The notes under the pieces: generated by a model
Database searches by the model: none
Told to the model about the DNA's origin: nothing
The model's input: only the letters and a program-made list of their open reading frames with translations
NCBI GenBank assembly: GCA_021292105.1
Contig: CM037865.1
Span: forward strand, 66,806,630 to 66,870,629
Direction: 5' to 3'
Length of the DNA stretch: 64,000 bases
From: Anadara kagoshimensis
Taxonomy: Eukaryota; Mollusca; Bivalvia; Arcoida; Arcidae
Program-made: the position numbers and the translations under genes
Shown here: positions 12,191-22,411 of the stretch, in pieces
Layout of the letters: each line of letters opens with the position of its first letter
Numbering within the stretch: position 1 is the stretch's first letter

Positions 12191-13162
12191 AGCATGTCTC
12201 ACACAGAACACGGTTGGGCACACGGTTCCAATACGGTACACTCGGTTATACACGGGTTGACTGGTATGAGTATTTAGCTCCAACCGTGCCTTGGGGATGA
12301 GTTGGTACGATTTAGACTCGAATGTAGCACGAGTATGTACGAATAAAGCACGGATATACTCGGTCAAGTAAGGTTTGTCACGGTTTGAACACGATTTGCA
12401 AACGATTTTCATACGATTGTTGTACGGTTCCAAGTACGGTCTAGTACGGTCTGTTACGGCCTAGTACGATTCAACACTACTTTTACCCGATTAACTGGAC
12501 ATTTACAGGGTTTACATACGGTCCCACCGACTTTTGTTCGAGTTATGCTCGAATAATCACACATTCGTGTATGTTTTGATGTTCTTTGCTTCTTTATATT
12601 CAGTTATATTTGCTAGATATCGTGTTTGGAAAGTGTAATAGCACTTTTTGAGGTCAAAGTGGTTTTGATAAGAGTACAGCTTAATTTTTGGACCAAGGGA
12701 CAAAGTAGTTATTTCTTCAAAGGGAAAAATGAATTATAAGATGTACCTTTGTAAGGGAGCAAATGTTATTTCAAAAATATCTAAGAAAAATAACCACTGC
12801 TCGCTTATAAAGGTACATCTTATTTTTTCTATGGGAACCTTTAATTTTATTTTTGCAAAGTGATAATAATAAAATATTTAATAAGCAATGCATTTATGTA
12901 TATATACGGTCTCGTACGGTCTCACACGGTCTTGTACAATCGCTAATACGATCATACACTGTCTCGTACGATCGCTAATACGATCATACACAGACATGGC
13001 ACCCGTGCCAGTTTTTTAAAAGTTTTAAAAATCATACACGGCTTTTACGGATACACACGAATGGCCCGAGTGTAAGTCGGATAGGGCCACGGTTGGTTCG
13101 GTTGTATGTACGGTTTACACGGGTGGCCAACCGTATAAGCCGTGTGTTCTGTGTGAGACAGG
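12191..13162. mobile_element. Nested 972-bp inverted-repeat element with ACGG motif clusters
   Basis: The left end (agcatgtctcacacagaaca) is inverted at the right end (tgttctgtgtgagacagg). It is flanked by cttta on both sides (12186-12190 and 13163-13167), a likely target duplication. Subterminal regions are crowded with tacggt, acggtct and cgatcatac words (12425-12475 and 12905-12985). A 30-bp-arm hairpin lies inside at 12735-12826, with ataagatgtacctt pairing with aaggtacatcttat. No transposase is present. It is a non-autonomous DNA element inserted into a family C repeat. Confidence 0.7.
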
Positions 13163-13544
13163 CTTTAGACCACTCGGCCACAGATGGCCTCTTTTCACTT
13201 ATGAAACCAAATAGTAAAATACAATCATACAGTTATGAATTCATAATGTCTGACACACCAAGGGCCACGAACAGATGTCAATACTCGTCTGAAATAAATA
13301 ATGCCTACTAATGAATCATTGAACATTTATTTAAGGCACATGAAGATATGTGTGTCCTCACGTTAAACGTAGAAACAGGGCGATAAGATTACATAAACAA
13401 ATACGAATCGCTTGTTGCTTATGATCTGAAAAAAAAGAGAAAAGGGGTGGTGATAATGGTGAGATTTTAGCTGTAAGCCATCACAGTCAAAATACGCCAC
13501 ATAACAAGAAGATAATGAAAGCTGAATCTTTGGTATGTCACAAG

Positions 13545-13740
13545 AATGGCCTAATGCAGACAGTGACAGGAAGAGTGATAAACGTACCCGGAGCCATTGT
13601 CAGTTCGCTGCCAAAGGTGGCGGATTCTCTGAGTACACTGATTTCATTCACCATCTATGAATTCACCGCCTCGATATATGTGAATGAATCTTCATAGGTG
13701 CGTGAAACACCATTACCCAACTCAACTACGTTCTTAGAAG
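13545..13740 (-). repeat. Family C repeat segment, inverted relative to 11985-12190
   Basis: Its reverse complement contains gttgagttgggtaatgg, then acatatatcgaggcggt and cagtgtactcagagaa, in the same order as the + strand copy at about 11990-12125. Together the two copies extend the fold-back symmetry of the large element inward. Confidence 0.55.
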
Positions 13741-13744
13741 AATA

Positions 13745-14594
13745 AGGTAAAAAATATGATCTACATTCGAACCTTTTCAAAATGGTATTTCACACGTGTT
13801 TAATTTATTTGCGCAATTGGTATAACTATCTTTAAGTCGGTTTAGTCTTTCGTAAGTGTTTACTTTTGGAAGTAATGTATTGCTATATCAGCATGTATGA
13901 CAGTATGTTTTTTTTGCTTTTTATTGGTTCAAGTTACGAACTGTGTATGGTTCTGCTCTCTTCCAAAAATTGAATCCTATCCTGCAATGCTCTCTGAATC
14001 ACTTCTGAAACAACTTGTGAAAATATAATCGAGAAAAACATCCGATCTAAAGTTATAATGAAGTTTGAGTTCTGTCAATTGCGAATCATATTAAACGTAA
14101 AGCGTAACATGTCTTCACGGAAAGCGTAACACAGCTGGTCGGAAAGCGTAACATTTATACTACTCCGCTTAAACGAAACATAAAATTTCACTTAAAAGCC
14201 GAGTAAAGCTTCTGTTTTCACGAGTTTATAAAAGTAAAGACATTTCTTAAGGATTTTGAGTAGAAACATCATTTGAAACCAAGTCCGTTTTATTAAAATC
14301 AGCTGCTAAACAAAAGCACCTGCCAAAAATGGAAATGTGAAAGGTACGTGAAAAATATGAATATTTCTTGCAAGTTTTTATATGAGGCAGTTAAATACCA
14401 TCAAATATTATGTGACCAACTTTTTGCTTTCTGTTAAAGTTTCGTTTTTATGAAGTTATATTAAAAATAGTCATCTGTTCTCTTTAACGTAAAGCGTAAC
14501 GACCAAAAAATGTATCATTTTACTCCGACGTAAATTAAAACCGATGGAATACTCCGACGTAAATGAAATACGGTGTATCACGATTACCCCCGTG
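13745..14594 (-). repeat. Right terminal inverted repeat arm
   Basis: Mirror of the left arm, with the same gttacgcttt motifs on the - strand, ending cacgattacccccgtg followed by the tttat duplication. It lacks MITE H and so preserves the pre-insertion sequence of the arm. Confidence 0.85.
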
Positions 14595-14693
14595 TTTATT
14601 TTGTAAGTTTAATACATAAATATGCCAAAAGCTTTTTATAAGCTTGAGCATAAGGGCTCTTAGTCACATTCATTAATATAGGACAGATACCTG

Positions 14694-16615
14694 TGCCTGT
14701 CCAAACTCCATAAAAGTAGTACCTGTCCAAATTCTGTAGAACTAGTGTCCACCCTAACTCTATAAACCAATGTCACACCGAACCAAAGTCTATAAAACCA
14801 TTGTCCACCCAAACTCCATAAAACCATTGTCCACCCAAACTCCATAAAACCATTGTCCAGCCAAACTCCATAAAACCATTGTCCACCCAAACTCCATAAA
14901 ACCATTGTCCACCCAAACTCCATTAACTAGTATCCACCCTAACTCTATAAACCAATGTCACACCAAACCAAAGTCTATAAAACCATTGTCCACCCAAACT
15001 CCATAAAACCATTGTCCAGCCAAACTCCATAAAACCATTGTCCACCTAAACTTCATAAAACCATTGTCTACCCAAACTCCATAAAACCATTGTCCAGCCA
15101 AACTCCATAAAACCATTGTCCACCCAAACTCCATAAAACCATTGTCCACCCAAACTCCATTAACTAGTATCCACCCTAACTCTATAAACCAATGTCACAC
15201 CAAACCAAAGTCTATAAAACCATTGTCCACCCAAACTCCATAAAACCATTGTCCAGCCAAACTCCATAAAACCATTGTCCACCCAAACTCCATAAAACCA
15301 TTGTCCAGCCAAACTCCATAAAACCATTGTCCACCCAAACTCCATAAAACCATTGTCCACCCAAACTCCATAAAACCATTGTCCAGCCAAACTCCATAAA
15401 ACCATTGTCCACCCAAACTCCATAAAACCATTGTCCACCCAAACTCCATAAAACCATTGTCCACCCAAACTCCATAAAACCATTGTCCACCCAAACTCCA
15501 TAAAACCATTGTCCACCCAAACTCCATTAACTAGTATCCACCCTAACTCTATAAACCAATGTCACACCAAACCAAAGTCTATAAAACCATTGTCCACCCA
15601 AACTCCATAAAACCATTGTCCAGCCAAACTCCATAAAACCATTGTCCACCCAAACTCCATAAAACCATTGTCCAGCCAAACTCCATAAAACCATTGTCCA
15701 CCCAAACTCCATAAAACCATTGTCCACCCAAACTCCATAAAACCATTGTCCACCCAAACTCCATTAACTAGTATCCACCCTAACTCTATAAACCAATGTC
15801 ACACCAAACCAAAGTCTATAAAACCATTGTCCACCCAAACTCCATAAAACCATTGTCCAGCCAAACTCCATAAAACCATTGTCCACCCAAACTCCATAAA
15901 ACCATTGTCCAGCCAAACTCCATAAAACCATTGTCCACCTAAACTCCATAAAACCATTGTCCACCCAAACTCCATAAAACCATTGTCCACCCAAACTCCA
16001 TAAAACCATTGTCCACCCAAACTCCATAAAACCATTGTCCACCCAAACTCCATTAACTAGTATCCACCCTAACTCTATAAACCAATGTCACACCAAACCA
16101 AAGTCTATAAAACCATTGTCCAGCCAAACTCCATAAAACCATTGTCCACCCAAACTCCATTAACTAGTATCCACCCAAACCCTGTAGAACCAATGTCTCA
16201 CCAAACCAAAGTCCATAAAACCATTGTCCACCCAAACTTCATAAAACCATTGTCCAGCCAAACTCAATAAAACCATTGTCCACCTAAACTTCATAAAACC
16301 ATTGTCTGCCCAATCTTCATAAAACCATTGTCCAACCAAAATCCGTAGAAATGGTATCCACCCAAACTCAATAGAACCAGTGCCCACCTTAATTCCATAA
16401 AACCAGTGTCCACCAAAAGTCCATAGAACCAGTGTCCACCCAAACTCCATAAAACCAGCTTTCACCTAAAGTCCATAAAACCAGTGTCCACCCAAATCCA
16501 TAAAACCAGTATCCACCTGAAGTCTATAAAACCAGTGTCCACACAAACTCTATAGAACCAGTGCCCGACCAAAATCCATAGTACCAGTGTCTACCCAAAC
16601 TCCATAGAACTTGCT
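14694..16615 (-). repeat. 26-bp minisatellite with higher-order structure, ~70 units
   Basis: The unit is ccataaaaccattgtccacc followed by caaact, with a common cagcc variant. A two-unit anchor carrying taactagtatccacc then tgtcacaccaaa recurs at 14924, 15161, 15528, 15765, 16054 and 16161. The last third (after about 16180) is increasingly degenerate. Several 60-118-codon frames on the - strand run through it only because the unit has no stop codon in any - frame. They are not genes. Confidence 0.95.
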
Positions 16616-16639
16616 CTCATATTCCCATCTCATAAAGTT

Positions 16640-16869
16640 TTTAGAGATCACCCTGTCTGTCTATCTGTCTGTTTGTCTGTCTGGCCATCCATCCCAATAC
16701 CATGTGTACTGTCCATGTCTTCCATGTCTATGGATGAAATTTGATGAAACTTGACACAAATGTAAACCAACATGAGACAATGTTTTAACACCAAATTTAG
16801 TGTCTGTCTATCCATCTCGACAATGTTGAGAACAGGGGTATTTGTTTCTCAAGAGACTGCACTAGTAAT
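16640..16869 (+). repeat. Family D repeat ending just before exon 2
   Basis: Begins near ccctgtctgtctatctg, continues through tctatggatgaaatttgatg and cttgacacaaatgta, and ends with caagagactgcactag. The same order and end occur at 49990-50225, and related ends at 25905-26141 and 30765-31108. The copy ends about 25 bases upstream of the exon 2 acceptor. Confidence 0.75.
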
Positions 16870-16894
16870 TTTTTGATATTTGATTTATTTTCAG

Positions 16895-17023
16895 ATACAC
16901 TTTACAGATTACTCATGGAGACTTTCAGTGGACTGTCCGTCGCAGATACAAACATTTTGCAAACTTGCATCAACAGCTATCATTATTTAGAATTACACAT
17001 AAAATTCCAGTGCCAACTAGAAC
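16895..17023 (+). CDS. PLD1: PLD exon 2: PX domain core
   Basis: Acceptor attttcag, donor gtaagt at 17024. Phase 2 in and 2 out, 42 full codons. It encodes YTLQITHGDFQWTVRRRYKH and continues with FANLHQQL and KIPVPTR. The (R/K)RRYKHF motif followed by the Pro-rich PVP turn is the phosphoinositide-binding signature of the PLD PX domain. A different frame here is open for 85 codons but is a shadow. Confidence 0.97.
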
Positions 17024-17828
17024 GTAAGTTTCTGAAATGTTTTCACATCCAGAAGGGTTTTTCTTTTTATATAAATGATTTGTTTAAAAATATTTATTTA
17101 ATAGCTTTTATCCATTTACCTCAAAATTGACTGGAAGTGTTCATTGCACCGCATAATACCCCAAAGTGATCATTAATCTGCAGAATTATTATTTCCAACA
17201 GATAAAGATTGTCATTATCCAATGTTTTTCTGTAAAAATTAGGTAATTTCTGGAAATTGCATCAGAATGTATGACATAATAAATAGGAATATTTAAAATT
17301 AAAATATATTCATTGGAACCCATCCATTTTAAAATAACAAAAATACAGAATTTAAGCTGAAGTTGCTGTAACTAACAAACTAAAAATATAAAAATAGATC
17401 AAAAATCTCTTGATTTAAAATTTAAGTCGGTAAAATTTCAACTAAATATTTTTCCCTTTGGCTATTTTAGTCCTAATTTAAGTATTAAATGTCACAATAC
17501 CTCATCAGATGTTTAATTGTTACTAGTGGCTATACAACCAGTAATTAACATCTTCAACTGCACTGAAATTGTTTTGTGTTGTGTGGTATTCAAATTAATG
17601 TCACTTTGGAAAATTAACTGTAATTTAAATAAATATTTCAGTAAATATAATGTGTTTGAACTTAAATAATTGGATAATAATGCATGTATTTAAACAGAAA
17701 TGAAACATGTTATCTTTTTAACATGGTTTAGTTAGATTTCAAATGTCAAATAAATTTTACACAATGCTTAGAATGATATTAGCTAGAGTATTGGTAAATA
17801 GTAACTTAATTAGGAATGAAGGTTAGCA

Positions 17829-17937
17829 TTTTGAGTTGAGGACCAGCTAAAAGAAAAATTGTAATAGTAATAAATAGCTAAAATTTGTAAAATTTAGTGA
17901 CCAAGACTTATTTTAGGAGCAGTGGGCTACTCACTGG
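17829..17937 (+). repeat. Segment shared with 54230-54335
   Basis: Both have a ccagctaaaa-like start, then gtaataaatagctaaaat, then gtgggctaat/c. The 54230 copy lies inside the Harbinger-like element, so this may be the remnant of a related element. Confidence 0.5.
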
Positions 17938-19478
17938 CCCCAGGTATTCTTAGTCCCTGATTATTATGTTTGATAGATAATCTCCGCGAAATGACTTCAA
18001 TTTGTTAGTTTTGTTAGTACGAGCGTACTTATCATTTAGATACAAATTGGCTAATTTGTTTTTTCAAATCAGTAATGAAATTGAATAGTACCCAATTATC
18101 TGTATTTATTTATTGAGGGATGAAGCCCGAGTACCTGGAGAAAACCGCCATTTTTGGGGGAACTAACACCTTTTCATTGCCCTATGATCTGCCCAAATGG
18201 TATTTGGACCTAGGTGGCGTGAGTGACTATGATGCATAAACTCAAACTTTGTATCACTCGGCCACTAAGGTTCATGATACAGGGTATGACATACAGGACA
18301 TGAAATAATGGGCATATGTGTAACAGCTTGTGTCAAACATTGAAAAAACACTATTCAATAAAGTAGTGAAGTATCACCAGTAGATATCTTGGATTAGTGA
18401 TTGTTAATGAAGGCATTTTTTAGATTTTTTTGTGTGGTATGTCCCATTTCCATTTTTTTTCCTATTGTGGAAAGCACATAGCACTTTCTGGAATTACAAC
18501 ATAAAAAGAATCTAATATTTTGTTTTCATATAATATTGGATTTATTAAACCTGTTGCATAAACATGTATTACCATGAATACGTGTGTAAGATCATCTATT
18601 TATATATATATGTGTGTTTATCCTGTACAACACTTTATGTATAGCTTTATTATAGAGTGATATCTGCATTTAAGTTTTATATAGAACGACAATATCTCTT
18701 CCTGCTTCAGTTTGTAAGAAAAGTTGAATTACAGGATCCATAAACACTTCTTATTTCCTATTATTGTACTCATTGACAATTAGGTACTTGTCTGCGCCTA
18801 TTTTTTTTTTTTCAATAACAACAACGTAACATCACTTATGTTACATGAGTACCCTTAATTGCTGTAAATATATTATGGTTCATTCTTGTATGGATAATAT
18901 TTTTTCCACCTTACAATACATATATACTTATTCTGTAATACATCATCATGGGAACAAGACTCGACTCTGATACAAGCCCCTACATACATATAGGATATCA
19001 ATAAAATGCATATATCTTCTCTGAACAAGTTAGAATGCATGCCATACTCCTAGACCCAATTGATTTACTCTCAAATGCTTTGAGATTCTGAAACTGAAGT
19101 AGATTTTGGCTTATTGTGATTGAGTCACACAAACAGGGCCCCTATATAAACTAATATATGTTGTCTTTTATGAATTTAACAATAAAAACCATTATAGCCC
19201 TTGCAATTAGCACAAAACATAGCCATAAAATTTAAATAAGGCTATAGCTGGTACTATCTTTATTAAACTGACATATGTTTTCCTGTATTTGGTTTGAAAT
19301 TATATAAAGCATCCTCCATGTAACAAAAGTTGTTTTAAAACAAATCTAAATGATAACACCTTTATTATATAACATTTTGTTTTATTTGAATGGTAACGCT
19401 CAGATATATAGATTTTGTAACAGCTGAATCTGTTGTGAGACTAAAGTGTAGATAATGTGTTGTGTGTTATCAGATATA

Positions 19479-19693
19479 CAGTACAGGCCTGTCAAAAGTT
19501 TAACACTAAGCGCACAAATAAGCACCTGCCTTGCAAGTGCCTTCTTTAGCTATATTTCAACAGCTTTTCTGCTGCTGCTATTAATCTTTTGGCAGGTTTA
19601 CTGTCTTTAGCTATCCATATCCTGGCCACTCGACAGCCAAACTTTGACTTCTTTGCGTTAGCTTATTGTTAAACTTTCGACAGGCCTGTACTG
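19479..19693. mobile_element. MITE G, copy 1 (215 bp, TA-flanked)
   Basis: The ends are cagtacaggcctgtcaaaag and its inverse (cttt-cgacaggcctgtactg), extending through gtttaaca/tgttaaac. TA lies on each side (19477-19478, 19694-19695). No coding sequence. A second copy is at 59295-59507 with the same ends but a very different middle. Confidence 0.9.
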
Positions 19694-20637
19694 TAAATAT
19701 GTTGGTTAAGGAAACGACTATTTTAGTGTATGATTCATTGTATATATAAGATAAAACAACTGGTTTATACTTCCTGATAAAAGTATTGATTTTTCAAAAG
19801 TTGAAATGTTTAACAGGTATCACACCTGATGATGCAGGTATACTTGACTTAGATAAATTTGATTATTATTTTCACTTATACAAACAAACATTTCTAAAAT
19901 CAAACCCCTGTTAATGTTATGTGCCACAATAGAAAGACATTAGCCAAATTAAACATAACACATAAAAGACATTCACTAATTAAAAGTTATTGTCATCAGC
20001 GCATTGTGGTAAGTGTTCAGAAGTTTACCCCTCAGATCACAGTGTCTCTAACCCCCTACGTTTGAATTCCGCTTGGATCAGAACCTAGTCTGAGCATGTT
20101 TGCCAGTTTGTTTTCCAACAGCTGTTGGTTTTTTCCTGGCACCCTGGTTTCCTCCACCATCCGTAAACTGACCACCTCAATATAAGTAAAAGATTCTTGA
20201 TTTGGGACCTAGAAATCCATTTCTCCACTTCCCTCCACTCAACAGTCATCAGCTTATTGTAAGTTAAGATTTTAGTTTTGCAGTGTTACTTATAGCTGGT
20301 GGTATTATGATATAAGTGAATTAATAATAAATCCTGACTGGGGTGTAATTCAATTTCACTCACTATTTTGAAATGAAGTTTTTAAAAATTTAAAAGGATC
20401 ATAAATTTGAACTGTTTGGACTGGTCTGCACATTGACCAATGAGCTACATGTAGATGTTAAACTCTGTCAGTCATCAACTGTTTGTACTAAATAAGTTAA
20501 CTCCATCAAGTGATCCATTTGTATTCTAAGTGTTGTTAAGAGTTCTATTGTAGACATTATAGATACTGCATTTGTATTCATCAATAAGTTTTGCCAATCA
20601 AATTTATATATTATCTAACCAATTGGCTAATAATGCA

Positions 20638-21070
20638 GTCTGTTTTGAGAAACCTTGGTTTGCTGCCAGTGAGGATCAAACTCTTAAGCTTTCAGAAATT
20701 TTGGTATGATATTCCATATCTTAAACAGAGTGGAACCAAATCTTGTGCTACAAGGAACCTGAGTTTGATGCCAAACATGTTAACCAAGTTAATTCAAACA
20801 TTTGGTTTTGAGAGGTGAAACCAAATCTTCTGTAGTACCCTCTATGGGATAACCTTGGTTCAGTGTCCAACAAATGTCCAACATCTTTAAACCAGAGGGA
20901 ACCAAATAGTCTGCTTTGAGAAACCTTGGTTTGATTTTTCATATTTTAAACAGAGTGGAACCAAATCTTGTGCTGTAAGGAATCTTGGTTAGGTGTCATA
21001 CATGTTAACCAAGTGGAACAAATCTTAGGTTGTGACAAGCTTTGGTTGTATGTCCAATATCTTAAAGAGT
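20638..21070 (+). repeat. Degenerate tandem repeat, ~80-bp units
   Basis: The phrases aaccttggttt, cagagtggaaccaaatct and tgttaaccaagt recur five to six times at irregular 75-90-bp spacing. Open frames of 64-75 codons here arise from the repeat. Confidence 0.65.
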
Positions 21071-21280
21071 TAGTCATCTGCTAACATTGACATTATGGAG
21101 TTACAATAGCCTTCTAAGTCTGTGTTCTTTTAACATATACTAATACTCTATAGATCTTTTCTCTAACTGGTATGTTCTTGGTGGCTGCAGCTCATGTTGT
21201 CAATTTATATGGTATTCTTCATTAATTGAACACAAATAAATTGTAAAATAAGTTATAGTTTATGATGTTTATACTTGTAG

Positions 21281-21380
21281 TCATAGAGAAAGAAGGCAGA
21301 GTATGCATGGTAGAAGGAACAAAGTACCAAGGTTTCCAAAGAAACCAGATTTCCTTGTTAGAGATATTGAGAAACGAAAG
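21281..21380 (+). CDS. PLD1: PLD exon 3: end of PX domain and basic linker
   Basis: Acceptor acttgtag, donor gtaagt at 21381. It completes a split Thr codon and adds 33 codons, beginning HRERRQSMHGRR and ending RDIEKRK. Vertebrate PLD1 has a similarly Arg-rich stretch directly after the PX Pro-Thr-Arg motif. The many Arg/Lys residues suggest a membrane-facing linker. Confidence 0.93.
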
Positions 21381-22088
21381 GTAAGTGTAGTAGTCAAAAA
21401 TGATAAATTTTGGTTAGGTCAGTAAAATTGTTTTTTTTCTGTGTATATAAAATACAAAATCTTTTAAGGTTTTGTCTATAAGATTTTATTTATATAGTCT
21501 TAATGTCTTATGGAAATGTTCTTAGAAAGCTGAATTTCCATTAATTTATCATTTGTGACCAATATGCCTGTCTGAAGTTGGGAGTTTTATCATTTGTCTC
21601 TTCCCATTCTCAGGAGTGTAAACTTAGAAAATTTAGAGATAGTTTTATTTTGATGTAAGCGATAGTAAGATTAAAGTAAAAAAATAAAACTGTCAACAAA
21701 TTTCAGTTTTGGGTTGTCAGATGTCTAATTTAGCACTAAATTTAAACTTTGGTAATGAAAAGGACATACTTAAATCACTAAAATAAGTTTGGACCAATAT
21801 AAATGTAATGTTACAGTATATTTTTATTATATTTTATATTACACTTCTTATTTTTCACACACAGTTCACTGTTGCATGTTTTATTATTTCTTTGACTATC
21901 AACATATAGATCTTATCTGGATAACATTTTTTTCATATTTTCAGTTTATCAAAACTTCCTATCAGTATTTCAAAAGCATCATACAGTTTCAGTACTTATA
22001 ATATGTCTTCAAATTAACCTTGTTTTTCTTAATATAGAAATCAGTAGTACTTGTATACTATTTTTTTAATTATTTTTTTATGTTACAG
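21381..22088 (+). other. Intron 3
   Basis: 0.7 kb of AT-rich intron. I see no repeat or other feature. Confidence 0.8.
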
Positions 22089-22154
22089 AGACATTTAGAA
22101 GAATATTTACAAAATGTACTTAATATCAGTGTGTACAGGAATCATGCTGAAACT
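22089..22154 (+). CDS. PLD1: PLD exon 4: linker between PX and PH
   Basis: A 66-bp, phase-0 exon. Acceptor tgttacag, donor gtaagt at 22155. Its 22 codons include LEEYLQNVLNISVYRNHAET, matching the conserved L-x-x-YL-x-x-(L/I)L...(V/M)YRN-H motif that precedes the PH domain in animal PLD1/2. Short, but the motif makes it secure. Confidence 0.95.
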
Positions 22155-22411
22155 GTAAGTTAACTTATAAAGATCGACAAACAGGATTTTAGATGATCAA
22201 AATAGTATTACTCAGTAACCCCAAATGTATTAACTATAGCCAAATAAGGTTTATCAGCCCTCAAAGTGGGTTTCAAAACTAAGTGGCCAGCTGGTCACCA
22301 ATTTAAATTTTCAGGTGGCCGTTGGAAATTTCAAGTGGCCAATCAATCTTTTCTTCCAAATGAAGGAAAATTAAGGCATCTTCTAGGTATGGAGAACAAA
22401 AATGCACATTT

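Larger units (their letters stand above)
9966..14594. mobile_element. 4.6-kb element with ~845-bp terminal inverted repeats
   Basis: Both ends read cacgggggtaatcgtg inward, and the arms (9966 to about 10915, and about 13745 to 14594) match inverted over roughly 845 bases once a 103-bp insertion in the left arm is removed. The element is flanked by the direct repeat tttat (9961-9965 and 14595-14599), so it inserted as a unit. No transposase-like frame is present and the longest open frames are under 100 codons. The interior is filled with other repeats. It is a non-autonomous DNA transposon or fold-back element. A 5-bp duplication and CAC ends recall Transib, but the ends do not match the Transib consensus, so the superfamily is left open. 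Confidence 0.8.
9758..16894 (+). other. Intron 1: nested elements plus minisatellite
   Basis: A 7.1-kb intron. Of this, 9966-14594 is a large inverted-repeat element with nested insertions, 14694-16615 a 26-bp minisatellite and 16640-16869 a family-D repeat that ends 25 bases before the next exon. Only 9758-9960 looks like plain intronic sequence. Confidence 0.85.
17024..21280 (+). other. Intron 2
   Basis: 4.3 kb. It holds a segment shared with intron 11 (17829-17937), family C-like fragments (about 18110-18262, and 20060-20350 on the - strand), a complete MITE G (19479-19693) and a degenerate tandem array (20638-21070). The rest is plain AT-rich intron. Confidence 0.75.

Noticed and set aside
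14660-16465. Many 60-118-codon - strand frames (MEFGWTMVLWSL-type)
   Set aside because: The 26-bp unit has no stop on the - strand, so all three frames stay open. This is a property of the repeat, not coding evidence.
14694-16615. Possible CRISPR-like array
   Set aside because: Units are contiguous without unique spacers and the genome is eukaryotic.
16873-17130. 85-codon frame over exon 2
   Set aside because: Wrong frame. The PX-domain frame with consistent splice phases is one base off.
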